Assembly: GCA_022712835.1 (NCBI GenBank) | Contig: JAFLJU010000583.1 | Location: 1-7,287 of the forward strand | Length of the DNA: 7,287 nt | Reading direction: 5' to 3' | Source of the DNA: Desulfobacteraceae bacterium | Lineage (GTDB): Bacteria; Desulfobacterota; Desulfobacteria; Desulfobacterales; Desulfobacteraceae | Part shown: positions 6,782-7,287 of the stretch, in pieces | Position numbering within the stretch: position 1 is the stretch's first letter | Layout: each line of letters opens with the position of its first letter | Notes under the pieces: model-generated | Databases searched by the model: none | What the model was told of the DNA's origin: nothing | What the model saw: only the letters and a program-made list of their open reading frames with translations | Made by a program: the position numbers and the translations under genes

Positions 6782-7287
6782 ATGGAGATCCAAGGAAAGG
6801 TGACCCTGGTTCTGGGGGCGGTAAAGGGAATCGGAAAAGGTATCGGGTTGGCATTGGCAGAAAAGGGGGCAAGACTTATCCTAACCCGCCATGACTGGGA
6901 AGAGGCCTTTGGCCCCATGGAATCTGATTTTGCAGCCACCCACGCCGACTACCATATTATTGCCGCAGACCTGTGCAATATAGAAGACATCTATAAAATG
7001 GCGGCATTTATCCGGGACAGATACGGTCGGTTGGATATCCTTATAAATAATATTGAACGGGGGGGGTGGCCCACGGTCCACGGGAAATACACTGAAGAGC
7101 AATGGGACCTTGAAATTGAGACCACCCTCAAGGCAAAACGCTGGGTATTTGATGCGGTTTTTCCGTTGCTCAAGGCTTCCGCCGATGCCATTGTAATTAA
7201 TTTATCCTCCATTGCTGGCATGGTGGGCAGAGCCGGTCCCGCAGCCCTGGTATTCAATGACGGCTATGCAATGGCCAATCGGGGGAT
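6782..7287 (+). CDS. Short-chain dehydrogenase/reductase-like protein, partial (runs off the right edge), atypical active site
   Basis: The first 168 residues of an SDR-superfamily Rossmann-fold protein, cut by the window end. The N-terminal strand and glycine loop read LGAVKGIGKGIG (11-22), a variant of TGxxxGIG. TRHD (35-38) follows the second strand, where a basic residue usually favours NADP(H). ADL (62-64), DILINN (85-90) and NLSSIAG (140-146) are standard SDR landmarks. The catalytic serine would be S143 and the tyrosine Y162, but the position four residues after Y162 is N166 instead of lysine, and the usual helix-4 asparagine position appears to be T115. The S-to-Y spacing is 19 residues rather than the common 12-13. 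It may therefore be a divergent or non-classical SDR, and its substrate is unknown. AAGGA at 6770-6774, inside the end of the preceding gene, and a 3-base gap suggest translational coupling with the YkgJ-like gene. Confidence 0.85.
   Translation, partial: MEIQGKVTLVLGAVKGIGKGIGLALAEKGARLILTRHDWEEAFGPMESDFAATHADYHIIAADLCNIEDIYKMAAFIRDRYGRLDILINNIERGGWPTVHGKYTEEQWDLEIETTLKAKRWVFDAVFPLLKASADAIVINLSSIAGMVGRAGPAALVFNDGYAMANRG

Noticed and set aside
1..7287. A new defence, mobile or biosynthetic system in the window
   Set aside because: Four of the six genes are the well-known apr/qmo sulfate reduction genes. No transposase, integrase, CRISPR repeat, toxin-antitoxin or biosynthetic core gene is visible. 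Only the plus-strand pair at the right edge is uncharacterised.

Overview
The window looks like a piece of chromosome from a mesophilic sulfate-reducing deltaproteobacterium (Desulfobacterota). AprA, AprB, QmoA and QmoB are all full-length or open to the edge and carry the hallmark motifs of dissimilatory sulfate reducers. The AprB sequence and the aprB-aprA-qmoA-qmoB order most resemble what I remember of the Desulfobacteraceae (Desulfobacterium, Desulfobacula, Desulfobacter). The family-level assignment is an inference from memory, not from a search.

Layout. The left three quarters (1-5610) is read leftwards on the minus strand: aprB (5610-5173), aprA (5119-3158), a strong intrinsic terminator (3120-3081), a second promoter-like TATAAT (2933-2928), qmoA (2879-1605) and qmoB (1599 to beyond position 1, lacking its C-terminal part). 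A 424-base divergent intergenic region (5611-6034) follows. The right end is read rightwards: a YkgJ-type cysteine-rich protein (6035-6778) and, 3 bases later, a short-chain dehydrogenase/reductase-like gene that runs off the window (6782-7287).

How the genes work together. AprAB is the cytoplasmic APS reductase, which converts adenosine 5'-phosphosulfate plus two electrons to sulfite plus AMP. QmoABC is the membrane-associated quinone-interacting complex thought to deliver those electrons from the menaquinone pool. QmoA and QmoB are its two HdrA-like flavoprotein subunits. The membrane subunit gene qmoC would be expected just left of position 1 but is not visible. The terminator plus the new TATAAT between aprA and qmoA suggest that the very abundant reductase and its electron donor are partly uncoupled in transcription.

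The minus-strand genes are a canonical energy-metabolism locus, not a new system. The less ordinary parts are the divergent pair on the plus strand, whose SDR-like product has lost two of the four classical catalytic residues, a perfect TTGA-N6-TCAA palindrome just ahead of that pair, and a stem-loop in the aprB leader. No mobile elements, tRNAs, rRNAs or CRISPR repeats were seen.
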